Assembly: GCA_017547975.1 (NCBI GenBank) | Contig: JAFYNU010000081.1 | Coordinates: forward strand, 1-10,723 | Direction of reading: 5' to 3' | DNA from: Clostridia bacterium | Lineage (GTDB): Bacteria > Bacillota > Clostridia > Oscillospirales > QAMX01 | DNA length: 10,723 bases | In this document: positions 1-6,626 of the stretch, in pieces | How positions within the stretch are numbered: the first letter of the stretch is position 1 | How the letters are laid out: every line of letters begins with the position of its first letter | Made by a program: the position numbers and the translations under genes | Notes under the pieces: model-generated | What the model was told of the DNA's origin: nothing | The model's input: only the letters and a program-made list of their open reading frames with translations | Database searches by the model: none

Positions 1-1
1 G

Positions 2-46
2 AAAAGGAAAGGGTTTTTGCCGGCTTGGCCGGCCAAAACGATATGA
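2..46 (+). CDS. Probable C-terminal tail of an upstream gene (partial)
   Basis: Frame 2 is open from the window edge to a TGA at 44-46 and would end in a short basic tail, KRKGFLPAWPAKTI. The TGA overlaps the ATG at 43 in an ATGA arrangement, the same junction seen at 702-705 and 2679-2682 in this operon. That recurrence is the main reason to think this is the end of a real gene translationally coupled to the next one. Nothing of its function can be seen. The alternative is that the next gene simply starts further upstream, because its own frame is also open to the edge. Confidence 0.4.
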   Translation, partial: KRKGFLPAWPAKTI

Positions 47-705
47 CAAAACGAAAACAGATCCGGTTGTGTCTTTTGATGCTGCTGACGCTTATGATGG
101 CTGCAGGTCTTGTTGGGGCCTTCGCCACCTGGGGCAGGGAAGCCTGGATACGGCTGGAATTATGGCTTTGCCTTCTGGGAATAATTACCTATCTCTGCCT
201 GGGACTCAGGCTGGTGATCCGAAAAAGGGGGAGCTTCCTCCCGGGAGATATTTTGGAAAGCAACCTGGTTTGCACTGCGCTCTATATGCTGATTCTGGAG
301 TATTGGGTGTTCCCCATGCAGGTGCAGATGACAGGGGGGACGATGCCGGAGGAGACTCTTTACCGGTTGGTGGGACGTATGATCCCCTTCGCCATCCTGA
401 TTGGCTGGATTCTGCTTGGCAGACGGGGCGCCGGCGGGGCAAAGACCCTGATCGCCGGAGGGATCGTTCCCTTGGCCTATTGGATCGTCGGCCGTCAATT
501 GCCCCATCATCCCTATTTTTTCTTCGACGTCATGCTGGTGGGGGAGAAGGGGTTATGGGAATGGAGCCTTGGCTGGCTGCTTCTTCTGCCCCTGCTGCTT
601 CTTTTGATGGCATCGGCGGAATATGCCGTTTCCATGCTGGGGCTGTACCCGGCGGCAAAAAAGAACCGTAAACAGAATATAAATGGAAGAGGAATGACAA
701 AATGA
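43..705 (+). CDS. Six-helix integral membrane protein, unknown function
   Basis: A 220-residue protein from the ATG at 43. I do not recognise the family. About six hydrophobic segments are visible, at residues 8-29, 37-59, 73-93, 112-127, 134-150 and 176-200, with a basic N-terminus (MTKRKQ), a basic loop after helix 2 (RKRG) and a lysine/arginine-rich C-terminal tail, so both ends probably face the cytoplasm. No catalytic motif is evident. The start is uncertain: the ATG overlaps a possible upstream stop (ATGA) but lacks a close ribosome site, whereas an in-frame TTG at 25 follows GGAAAGGG by about 12 nt, and the frame stays open to position 1. The stop overlaps the MFS start (ATGA 702-705), so the two proteins are probably made together. 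It may be an accessory membrane subunit or an unrelated membrane protein. Confidence 0.75.
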   Translation: MTKRKQIRLCLLMLLTLMMAAGLVGAFATWGREAWIRLELWLCLLGIITYLCLGLRLVIRKRGSFLPGDILESNLVCTALYMLILEYWVFPMQVQMTGGTMPEETLYRLVGRMIPFAILIGWILLGRRGAGGAKTLIAGGIVPLAYWIVGRQLPHHPYFFFDVMLVGEKGLWEWSLGWLLLLPLLLLLMASAEYAVSMLGLYPAAKKNRKQNINGRGMTK

Positions 706-2246
706 AACTGAATACCAAACGTGTGCTTTTTGTTGGCTTTGCATTTTTCCTGATCTGTACCTTCTGGCAGGCTTACGACACCCTGGTACCCAAGATTCTG
801 ACCGATAAATTCGGTATGTCCCAGTCGGTTTCGGGCATTATCATGGCCCTGGATAACCTGTTTGCCCTGTTCCTTCTGCCCCTTTTCGGTGCCCTCAGCG
901 ACAAAACCAAAACCCCCATGGGCCGCCGCACCCCCTATATCCTGGGGGGAACCCTGCTTGCGGTGGCGGCGGTAATCGCCCTGACCTTTGCCGACGTGGC
1001 TCAGCTGAAGAACCTGGGGGACGTGGCCAAGGTGGATACTGAGGAATCACTGGTAGCGCTCTATGAACACGACTACGACGAACCCCTCAAGACCCCCGTG
1101 GGGGAAGAATACGTTCTGACCGAAAAATTCACCAAGGAAGAGTTCGTTGCCATCCGCACCCAGGAAAATGGGGAGAATAATCCCGATTACATCAATTACG
1201 TGGTGCCTGCCCGTCAGGCTTACGCCGCCGATACCACCGATGAGCACCCCGAAACCCTGGTGCTCTTCATCGGTCTTCTGCTTCTGGTTCTCATTGCCAT
1301 GGCGACCTTCCGTACTCCGGCGGTGGCCCTGATGCCCGACGTAACCATCAAGCCCCTGCGTTCCAAGGCCAACGCCATCATCAACCTGATGGGAACCTCC
1401 GGCGGTATTCTGGTTTTGGTTCTGGGAATCGTGTTTTCCACCGGCAGTGCCAAAAACGCCCTCATGTCCTACCAGGGCTTCTTCGGTGTGGTGGTGCTGG
1501 TGATGCTTTTGGCCCTGGGTGTCTTCCTGTGGAAGGTGCGGGAGCCCCGCTTTGTCCGGGAAATGGAGGAGGAAAGCCGCAAATTCGGCCTGGATAACAA
1601 GCCGGAGGAGGATGCGCCCAAGGGGGGTAAGCGCCGTCTTTCCAAGGCGGAATTCCGCTCCCTGGTGTTTATTCTGGCCTCGGTGGTTTTCTGGTTCATG
1701 GGCTACAACGCCGTGACCTCCAAGTACTCGGTTTATGCCGGGGAAGTTTTGAATCTGGACTATAACATGACCCTGATGCTTGCCAACGTGGCGGCCATCA
1801 TTTCCTACATCCCGGTGGGTGCTCTGGCTTCTAAAATCGGCCGGAAAAAGACCATCATGACCGGTATTATTCTCCTGGGCACCTCCTTCCTGGTGGCCTC
1901 CTTTATGCGGGAGGGCAGCCCTGCCATTGTTATGAACCTGATGTTCATCATGGCGGGTATCGGCTGGGCCACCATCAACGTCAACAGCTTCCCCATGGTG
2001 GTGGAACTTGCCGGGGACAGTGACGTTGGCAAATATACCGGCTTCTACTATACCGCCAGCATGGCAGCCCAGACCCTGACCCCCTACCTCAGCGGTCTTC
2101 TTATGGATGGGGTGGGAATGGTGTCCCTCTTCCCCTACGCCACGGTATTTGTGGCCCTGGCCTTTGGCACCATGATTCTGGTTCGGCATGGGGACAGCAA
2201 GCCCCTGCCGAAGAAGTCCAAGCTGGAAATGCTGGATCAGGACTAA
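702..2246 (+). CDS. MFS transporter, sugar:cation symporter-like (SLC45/GPH type)
   Basis: A 514-residue secondary transporter with about twelve hydrophobic segments (near 8-27, 45-64, 78-96, 186-204, 226-246, 257-277, 319-337, 355-376, 386-402, 407-428, 444-466 and 474-494). The loop after helix 2 has SDKTKTPMGRRTPYI (residues 66-80), an MFS motif A of the GRR-x-P form typical of sucrose and other sugar:cation symporters. A matching SKIGRKKT lies after helix 8 (377-384). It should import a sugar or related solute with a cation, but the substrate cannot be read from sequence. Odd feature: about 88 hydrophilic, acidic residues (98-185) between helices 3 and 4, predicted to be outside the cell. 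The long helix 6-7 loop (278-318) is charged and cytoplasmic, as usual in MFS. Its start is preceded by AGAGGA with an 8-nt gap and overlaps the previous stop. The next gene follows after 16 nt. Confidence 0.9.
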   Translation: MKLNTKRVLFVGFAFFLICTFWQAYDTLVPKILTDKFGMSQSVSGIIMALDNLFALFLLPLFGALSDKTKTPMGRRTPYILGGTLLAVAAVIALTFADVAQLKNLGDVAKVDTEESLVALYEHDYDEPLKTPVGEEYVLTEKFTKEEFVAIRTQENGENNPDYINYVVPARQAYAADTTDEHPETLVLFIGLLLLVLIAMATFRTPAVALMPDVTIKPLRSKANAIINLMGTSGGILVLVLGIVFSTGSAKNALMSYQGFFGVVVLVMLLALGVFLWKVREPRFVREMEEESRKFGLDNKPEEDAPKGGKRRLSKAEFRSLVFILASVVFWFMGYNAVTSKYSVYAGEVLNLDYNMTLMLANVAAIISYIPVGALASKIGRKKTIMTGIILLGTSFLVASFMREGSPAIVMNLMFIMAGIGWATINVNSFPMVVELAGDSDVGKYTGFYYTASMAAQTLTPYLSGLLMDGVGMVSLFPYATVFVALAFGTMILVRHGDSKPLPKKSKLEMLDQD

Positions 2247-2262
2247 ATGAAAGGAATATAAC

Positions 2263-2682
2263 ATGGAAATTTCACTGACAAAAACACAGCTCCGCCTGCT
2301 TTGCGACCTGGTGTACGTGGGCAACTGGGTGATCAACGCCCCCCGGGGGGATGCCCGGATCACCCCCTACGACGAGGTGGAGTCCAAGGTGTTTTTTGCC
2401 GCCGCCAAGGAGGGCATGACCGAGCTGGCAGACGTGACCTCCTATGGCACCATCCCCTCCCAACCCTACGTGGATGGGGGTATTCATGAGGTGATCATGG
2501 ATTACGAGGACTCCATGTTCTTCAGCATTCTGTCGGAAGAACTGGCCCGCCGGGATCTGCGGGATAAGGACGTGGATGGAGCAGACCGGGAAGAACTGGA
2601 CGATCTCATCCGGGAATATTACACCGAGTTTTCGGCAAATGGCATCGACAACGTGGAAATAAAAGGAATCGACACCAAATGA
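2263..2682 (+). CDS. Small acidic protein of unknown function
   Basis: A 139-residue soluble protein with no signal peptide or membrane helix. It is strongly acidic, with a negatively charged stretch around residues 96-120 (many D and E) that is probably helical. The N-terminal part (TKTQLRLLCDLVYVGNWVIN, residues 6-25) looks like an amphipathic helix, and an aromatic YEDSMFF segment sits at 81-87. I recall similar uncharacterised proteins in Clostridia but cannot assign a family name. The start has AAAGGAA with a 6-nt gap, 16 nt after the MFS stop. The stop overlaps the lipoprotein start as ATGA (2679-2682). Position inside the transporter-lipoprotein operon is the only hint of role. It could be cytoplasmic and regulatory, but that is speculation. 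Confidence 0.8.
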   Translation: MEISLTKTQLRLLCDLVYVGNWVINAPRGDARITPYDEVESKVFFAAAKEGMTELADVTSYGTIPSQPYVDGGIHEVIMDYEDSMFFSILSEELARRDLRDKDVDGADREELDDLIREYYTEFSANGIDNVEIKGIDTK

Positions 2683-4106
2683 ACCACGCTTTTCTTCGCC
2701 GCCTGGCCGTTCTGGGCCTGGCGATTCTGATGGTACTTTGCATGACCTCCTGCCGGGAAACGGCGGCGGGTCCCTACGTCAGCCGTCCCCAGGACGGTAT
2801 GATCCTTTACCAAAAGGAGGGCCAGGTATTCCTGACCAACACCGATTCGCCCACCTTCACCGCCGAAGGCAGTGAAAGCGGCACCATGTTCAAAAATATC
2901 GTCCCCCTGGCCTCCGGCTCCGCCTTCTACCTGGAAGGGGACGTTCTCTACTACAAAAGCTACCTGGAGCCCGAACAGAAAATGCTTTCGGGTGTTTCCA
3001 CCATTTACTATTCTCTTGGCAGTGTTTTTGTATGTACCGAGGACGGCCGCCTGCTTCGCACCGAGGACAGCGCCCAGTATGAGGAGGTAATGACCGGGGT
3101 AGATTTCGACCCGGAAAATCCCCCCTACGTGGAGATCGAAAGCTATGCCTACCTTTTTGCGGAGGGTAACCTTTACCGCATGGCATACGGCGGCGCCCCC
3201 GAAAAGGTGATGGAAAAGATCGACCCCGCAAGTTTCCGCTTCCTGAATGCGGATGGGGAGGGTGTGTATTTTGCCGCCAACGGCGCCATCTGCTTCCAGG
3301 GGCACGAAGCCATTCGGGTGAAGACCCTGTCGGGTAAGGCTGAGGCGACCCCGCTGGCTATGGAAAACTACGTATCCTACGGGGAAAAACTCTACTGGAC
3401 CGAAAACGGCGCCTTGGTGGTGTATGATATTGCATCCGGCACCGAGACCAAACCGGACGTGACCCTGGAGAATGCCACCGGCCGTCTGCTTCCCGTGGGG
3501 AAGAGTCTGGCGGAAACCCTGGCCGTTTACGACGGGGAAAACTGCTATCTGTATTCTTTGGAAACCGAAAAACTTAGCTCTGTAGAAAAAGCGGATTGGG
3601 CTTATGCCAAGGATGGCGTGACCTACGGCTTCCGGGACGGTAAGCTCCTTTGCCACAAGGATGGTGCCGTCACCGAAGCGGGGGACTATGACCCCACCCA
3701 AACCCTTGCCACCCCCGATGGCTACTATTTCCTGACCGGGGCAACCGAAGGGTACGAAGCGACCCTCTGGCTCCTGAAGGATGGAGCGGCACAGAAGGTT
3801 GCGGATGGGGTTTACGGTGCAAAGCCCCCCAGAGCGGTGTATAAATACGGCGGTATTTCCTACTTCACCGCCACCCAGATCTTCATCATGGATGAAGAAA
3901 CCTTGGAATCGGAAGAATTTGCCAAGCGGGAAAATACCGTTGACTTCGTCCCCCGCAGCGGCGGCGCCTTCGGCCTCTATGCCGACGGGCGGCTGGAGCT
4001 GATGGCCTACGGTGTGGATATTGGGGAAACCGTCAGCGAAGGGGTAACCCTTGTCTACGACTTCCTTTACAGCCCCGAACGGCTGGTGATCTATCCCCTG
4101 GCCTAA
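2679..4106 (+). CDS. Predicted lipoprotein with beta-propeller-like repeats
   Basis: A 475-residue protein with a lipoprotein signal: basic n-region (residues 1-8, two arginines), hydrophobic core (9-21) and a lipobox ending MTSC with the modifiable cysteine at residue 25. The methionine at -3 is less usual than leucine. The mature part has about nine or ten degenerate strand-turn-strand units with the pattern aromatic/hydrophobic pair, then x-DG/NG-x-L/V, for example LFAEGNLYRMAYGG, LYWTENGALVVYDIAS, YGFRDGKLLCHKDG and LYADGRLELMAYG. This spacing fits a DUF5050-like or other beta-propeller fold, which is an inference from pattern only. It would be anchored on the outer face of the membrane, perhaps binding a ligand or partner. 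Translation is probably coupled to the previous gene (ATGA), with AAAGGA 11 nt before the start. The TAA stop overlaps the convergent gene by 4 nt, and no terminator hairpin with a U-run follows. Confidence 0.8.
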   Translation: MNHAFLRRLAVLGLAILMVLCMTSCRETAAGPYVSRPQDGMILYQKEGQVFLTNTDSPTFTAEGSESGTMFKNIVPLASGSAFYLEGDVLYYKSYLEPEQKMLSGVSTIYYSLGSVFVCTEDGRLLRTEDSAQYEEVMTGVDFDPENPPYVEIESYAYLFAEGNLYRMAYGGAPEKVMEKIDPASFRFLNADGEGVYFAANGAICFQGHEAIRVKTLSGKAEATPLAMENYVSYGEKLYWTENGALVVYDIASGTETKPDVTLENATGRLLPVGKSLAETLAVYDGENCYLYSLETEKLSSVEKADWAYAKDGVTYGFRDGKLLCHKDGAVTEAGDYDPTQTLATPDGYYFLTGATEGYEATLWLLKDGAAQKVADGVYGAKPPRAVYKYGGISYFTATQIFIMDEETLESEEFAKRENTVDFVPRSGGAFGLYADGRLELMAYGVDIGETVSEGVTLVYDFLYSPERLVIYPLA

Positions 4107-4471
4107 GACAGTCTGACGTGACTGCCGCCCCGATTGACCAGGCAGGCTTCGGCCCTGTTTTTGGCTTCGTCGGGAACCGTCAGGGAAACCTGCACCCGGC
4201 CGGAAACCCGATCGTGAAGAGCATTCCCCACGTCGAAGGGAACCACGGTGGGAATCCGCATGGAAAGCAGGGTACCGCCATCCCCCAGGGGAGGGGGCGA
4301 AAAACGGTCGGCCTCCCCGAAGGCCAGATTGGTGACACCCCGGTCGGAACCGGGAAACAGCATGGAGTGGGTTTCTCGATTTGAAACCGGGATCCCCAGG
4401 CTTTCCAGGTCCCGGAGCGCCAGGTCGGCGGTGTTGACGTCGTTGAATTGGGCGGTAATTTGTGTGGGCAT
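4103..4471 (-). CDS. Small alpha/beta protein, possibly general stress protein (YflT)-like
   Basis: A 122-residue soluble protein. The N-terminus ITAQFNDVNTADLALRDLES (residues 5-24), followed by LGIPVS, reads as strand-helix-strand. The C-terminal half (VQVSLTV, then PDEAKNRAEACLVNRGG and a final HVRLS) repeats a strand-helix-strand pattern, so a ferredoxin-like fold is likely. The middle (residues 41-75) is glycine/proline-rich. This architecture resembles YflT/general stress protein 17M-type domains, but I would not assign function on that. The start ATG at 4471 was chosen because GAAAGGAAGG lies 8 nt upstream on the minus strand; longer in-frame extensions run through that site and the intergenic region. 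The TAG stop (4103-4105) lies within the last bases of the lipoprotein gene on the other strand. Its ribosome site is one arm of an inverted repeat (4480-4523). Confidence 0.7.
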   Translation of the reverse strand: MPTQITAQFNDVNTADLALRDLESLGIPVSNRETHSMLFPGSDRGVTNLAFGEADRFSPPPLGDGGTLLSMRIPTVVPFDVGNALHDRVSGRVQVSLTVPDEAKNRAEACLVNRGGSHVRLS

Positions 4472-4479
4472 GATTGATT

Positions 4480-4523
4480 CCTTCCTTTCGCATTCTGCAA
4501 GCCTATTGTGGAAGAAAGGAAGG
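4480..4523. repeat. Perfect 10-bp inverted repeat in the divergent intergenic region
   Basis: CCTTCCTTTC at 4480-4489 is the exact reverse complement of GAAAGGAAGG at 4514-4523, with 24 nt between. On the minus strand the arm nearest the gene is the Shine-Dalgarno sequence of the 122-residue protein, so a minus-strand transcript that includes both arms could fold and hide its ribosome site. Alternatively the repeat is a protein operator, or a by-product of purine-rich sequence on both strands. Confidence 0.6.
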
Positions 4524-4534
4524 GGAAATATACC
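4506..4534 (+). promoter_or_regulatory. Weak candidate promoter for the DUF951 gene
   Basis: TTGTGG (4506-4511) and TATACC (4529-4534) are separated by 17 nt, 30 nt before the DUF951 start. Matches to the sigma-A consensus are modest (3/6 and 4/6). The same AT-rich core read on the minus strand gives TATATT (4532-4527), a possible -10 for the divergent gene with no clear -35. Confidence 0.3.
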
Positions 4535-4564
4535 CCGAAACAGCATTGGAAAAAGAGGCGAATT

Positions 4565-4756
4565 ATGGATATTCAGGTGGGCGATATTCTGGAAATGAAG
4601 AAAAAGCATCCCTGCGGTGCACAGACCTTCCTGTGTCTTCGTACCGGGGCGGATTTCAAGCTGAAATGCACCGGCTGCGGCCATGAAGTGATGGTGCCCC
4701 GCTCCAAATCGGAAAAAAATATCAAAAAGGTATTCCGAAACGGGGAAGCGGTATAA
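4565..4756 (+). CDS. DUF951 family protein
   Basis: A 63-residue cytoplasmic protein that I recognise as DUF951 (PF06107; B. subtilis YyzM is, as I recall, the same type). Family hallmarks in order: VGDILEMKKKHPCG (residues 5-18), an RTGADFKLKC segment (26-35), CTGCGH (35-40) and VMVPRS (42-47). Four cysteines (C17, C24, C35, C38), two in a CxxC, suggest a zinc site or nucleic-acid contact; the family has no established function that I know of. Length is normal for the family. The start at 4565 was preferred to upstream in-frame starts because GAGG lies about 7 nt before it and the family begins M-D-I/x-VGD. It stands alone, divergent from the 122-residue gene and followed by a strong terminator. 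Confidence 0.92.
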   Translation: MDIQVGDILEMKKKHPCGAQTFLCLRTGADFKLKCTGCGHEVMVPRSKSEKNIKKVFRNGEAV

Positions 4757-4763
4757 AAATCAT

Positions 4764-4800
4764 AAAAAAGGGACAGAGAACCTTGTTCTCTGTCCCTTTT
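4764..4800. terminator. Bidirectional rho-independent terminator
   Basis: A 12-bp perfect stem, GGGACAGAGAAC (4770-4781) with GTTCTCTGTCCC (4785-4796), has a 3-nt loop (CTT) and is flanked by AAAAAA on the left and TTTT on the right. It sits between the convergent DUF951 gene (+) and the exporter operon (-). The T-run is longer on the minus strand (six), so it should work best for the exporter operon while also stopping DUF951 transcripts. Confidence 0.93.
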
Positions 4801-4808
4801 GGCATTCT

Positions 4809-6626
4809 TTAGGTATAGTATTGCGCCTGGGAGGTCCATAGTTTGTGATACTTACCCTCCTCAATTGCAAGAAGGCTTTCGTGGCTGCCCTTTTGCACCA
4901 CCCGGCCTTCGTCAAAGACCAGGATCTCGTCGCAGAAGCGGCAGGAGGAGAGCCGGTGGGAAATGTAGATGGCGGTCTTTTCCCCCACGATCTCGTTGAA
5001 GGTGGAATAGATCTCGTATTCCGCAATGGGATCCAATGCGGCGGTGGGCTCGTCCAGGATGATGAAGGGAGCGTCCTTGTAAAGGGCCCGGGCTAAGGCA
5101 ATCTTTTGGGCTTCGCCTCCGGAAATTTCTACTCCCTCCGGGTCGAAGTCCTTGTAAAGGGGGGTATCCAGTCCCTTGGGCAGGGTAGCAAGCCGCTCAC
5201 CGAAGCCCGCCTTGGCAAGACAGGTTTCGGCAAATTCCTCGTCCACCTGCATACCCGCCGCCACGTTTTGCCCCAGAGGGAAGCCCAAAAGCTTGAAGTC
5301 CTGGAACACCACCGAAAAGATTTTTTGGTATTCTTCGTAACGGTATTTTTTGATGTCGATACCATTGAGGGTAATCTCCCCCTCGGTGGGATCGTAAAGA
5401 CGGCATAAGAGCTTGATCATGGTGGTCTTGCCGGAACCGTTCATGCCAACCACCGCCAGCCGCTCTCCCACCTTGAAGGAAAGGGAAACGTTTTTCAGCA
5501 CGTATTCCTCACTGCCGGGGTATTGGAAGGATACGTTGTGGAATGCCAGCTCGTACTGGTTGTCATCCCGCTTTTCCACCGGCAGGGTGCCCTTGTAAAG
5601 CACGTCGGGAATGTTCATGTATTCCATGGTGGATTCCTGACGGTGGGCGGCCACGGCGTATTCGTTGAAGGCGTTAATGGTGCCCGACAGGTCGGAGGCA
5701 AACCGGTAGATAGTGGCGGCATATTTTGCCACCGCTCCCACGCCAAATGCGCCGGAAATGGCCCGAAGTACCACGAAAAGGTAGGATAAGGTCATCAGAA
5801 GACCGCTTGCCAGCCCGGCAGTGAAGCCGCTGAGACTTTGGTATTTGGTGTAGGTGCGGGTGAAATCCACGTCCCCCACCTCTTTTTCGTGGAAGGAAAG
5901 CTCGCAGTAGTGTCTGATCAGGGGCTTGGCGCCGTAGATCCGTACGTCTTTGCCAGCGCTGTAATCGGGACGGCGCCAGGCAAAGTAGCCGTAAAAGCTG
6001 GGGGCGGAGCTGTTTTGATCCCGGAACTTCTGGAACTTTTCGTTAAGCCGGGTGTGGAAGATGCTGTTTGTCACAATGACCAGGGCAAAAAGACCCAAAA
6101 AGAGCAGAGCCAGGGGATCATGGAACAGGGTGCTGTCCAAAAGCAGGGGGATCAGGATGAGGATGGCGGTGACAAGACCCACCACCCGGCTGATGAGCCA
6201 GGGGAGCATCCAGATCATGGAGTAGAAGCCGGCACCCCAGTTGTTGTCGTTTTCAATACGGGTACGGATGGCGTTGGTCATGGGGCTATCCAAAAGTTCG
6301 TAGTCCATGCTCATGGTGCGCTTGGCTTTTTTGGCGTAGAAGGCCGGACCGCAAAGCTCCACGTGCACGAATTGTTGTTCTTCCAAAAAGGATCGCAGAG
6401 CGGAGAGGGCAAATATGCCGCCCACCGTTCCAAGGGTTACCGGAAGCAGTTCCAAAAGTCCCTTTCCCAGGGCCAATTCGTCCAGTACGTGGGCCGAAAG
6501 TAGGATCCCGCCGTAGGGGAGGATCGCATCCACAATGGCCATGGCAACCGAAACGAAAATAATCACCTTGTCAAATTCCCAGATCAATTTCAGGGAATCC
6601 CAGATTTCTTTGCATTTTTTACGCAT
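4809..6626 (-). CDS. ABC exporter half-transporter, second subunit (permease-ATPase)
   Basis: A 605-residue membrane-ATPase fusion of the type IV exporter class. The N-terminal membrane domain (about 20-310) has roughly six helices and a cytoplasmic segment with GKDVRIYGA (225-233) that the partner shares. The ATPase domain (about 355-605) has Walker A GMNGSGKT (394-401), Q-loop Q442, signature ISGGE (501-505, a variant of LSGGQ), Walker B FIILDE with catalytic E526, and switch H557. It should be catalytically competent. The start at 6626 was chosen over upstream in-frame starts because GGAGG lies just before it on the minus strand. It overlaps the partner gene stop by 8 nt (ATGCGTAA), so translation is probably coupled and the two form a heterodimer. 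Cargo is unknown; peptides, lipids and drugs are all carried by this class. A terminator follows. Confidence 0.93.
   Translation of the reverse strand: MRKKCKEIWDSLKLIWEFDKVIIFVSVAMAIVDAILPYGGILLSAHVLDELALGKGLLELLPVTLGTVGGIFALSALRSFLEEQQFVHVELCGPAFYAKKAKRTMSMDYELLDSPMTNAIRTRIENDNNWGAGFYSMIWMLPWLISRVVGLVTAILILIPLLLDSTLFHDPLALLFLGLFALVIVTNSIFHTRLNEKFQKFRDQNSSAPSFYGYFAWRRPDYSAGKDVRIYGAKPLIRHYCELSFHEKEVGDVDFTRTYTKYQSLSGFTAGLASGLLMTLSYLFVVLRAISGAFGVGAVAKYAATIYRFASDLSGTINAFNEYAVAAHRQESTMEYMNIPDVLYKGTLPVEKRDDNQYELAFHNVSFQYPGSEEYVLKNVSLSFKVGERLAVVGMNGSGKTTMIKLLCRLYDPTEGEITLNGIDIKKYRYEEYQKIFSVVFQDFKLLGFPLGQNVAAGMQVDEEFAETCLAKAGFGERLATLPKGLDTPLYKDFDPEGVEISGGEAQKIALARALYKDAPFIILDEPTAALDPIAEYEIYSTFNEIVGEKTAIYISHRLSSCRFCDEILVFDEGRVVQKGSHESLLAIEEGKYHKLWTSQAQYYT

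Noticed and set aside
19..33. GCCGG/CCGGC hairpin around the TTG at 25
   Set aside because: A 5-bp GC stem in probable coding sequence; too common in GC-rich DNA to claim regulation.
69..671. A 200-codon open frame in another + frame over the first membrane protein
   Set aside because: It lacks hydrophobic pattern, SD and operon overlap. The frame ending at 705 has six helices and an ATGA junction with the MFS gene.
1047..2363. A 438-codon open frame on the - strand opposite the MFS gene
   Set aside because: Histidine/glycine-rich shadow of a gene with clear MFS motifs and helices.
4109..4124. CAGTC/GACTG hairpin as a terminator of the left operon
   Set aside because: Only a 5-bp stem with no T-run, inside the coding region of the opposing gene.
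2619..4493. A 624-codon open frame on the - strand opposite the lipoprotein gene
   Set aside because: The lipoprotein has a signal peptide, SD and coupled start. The minus product is low-complexity and reads a different frame from the supported 122-residue gene.
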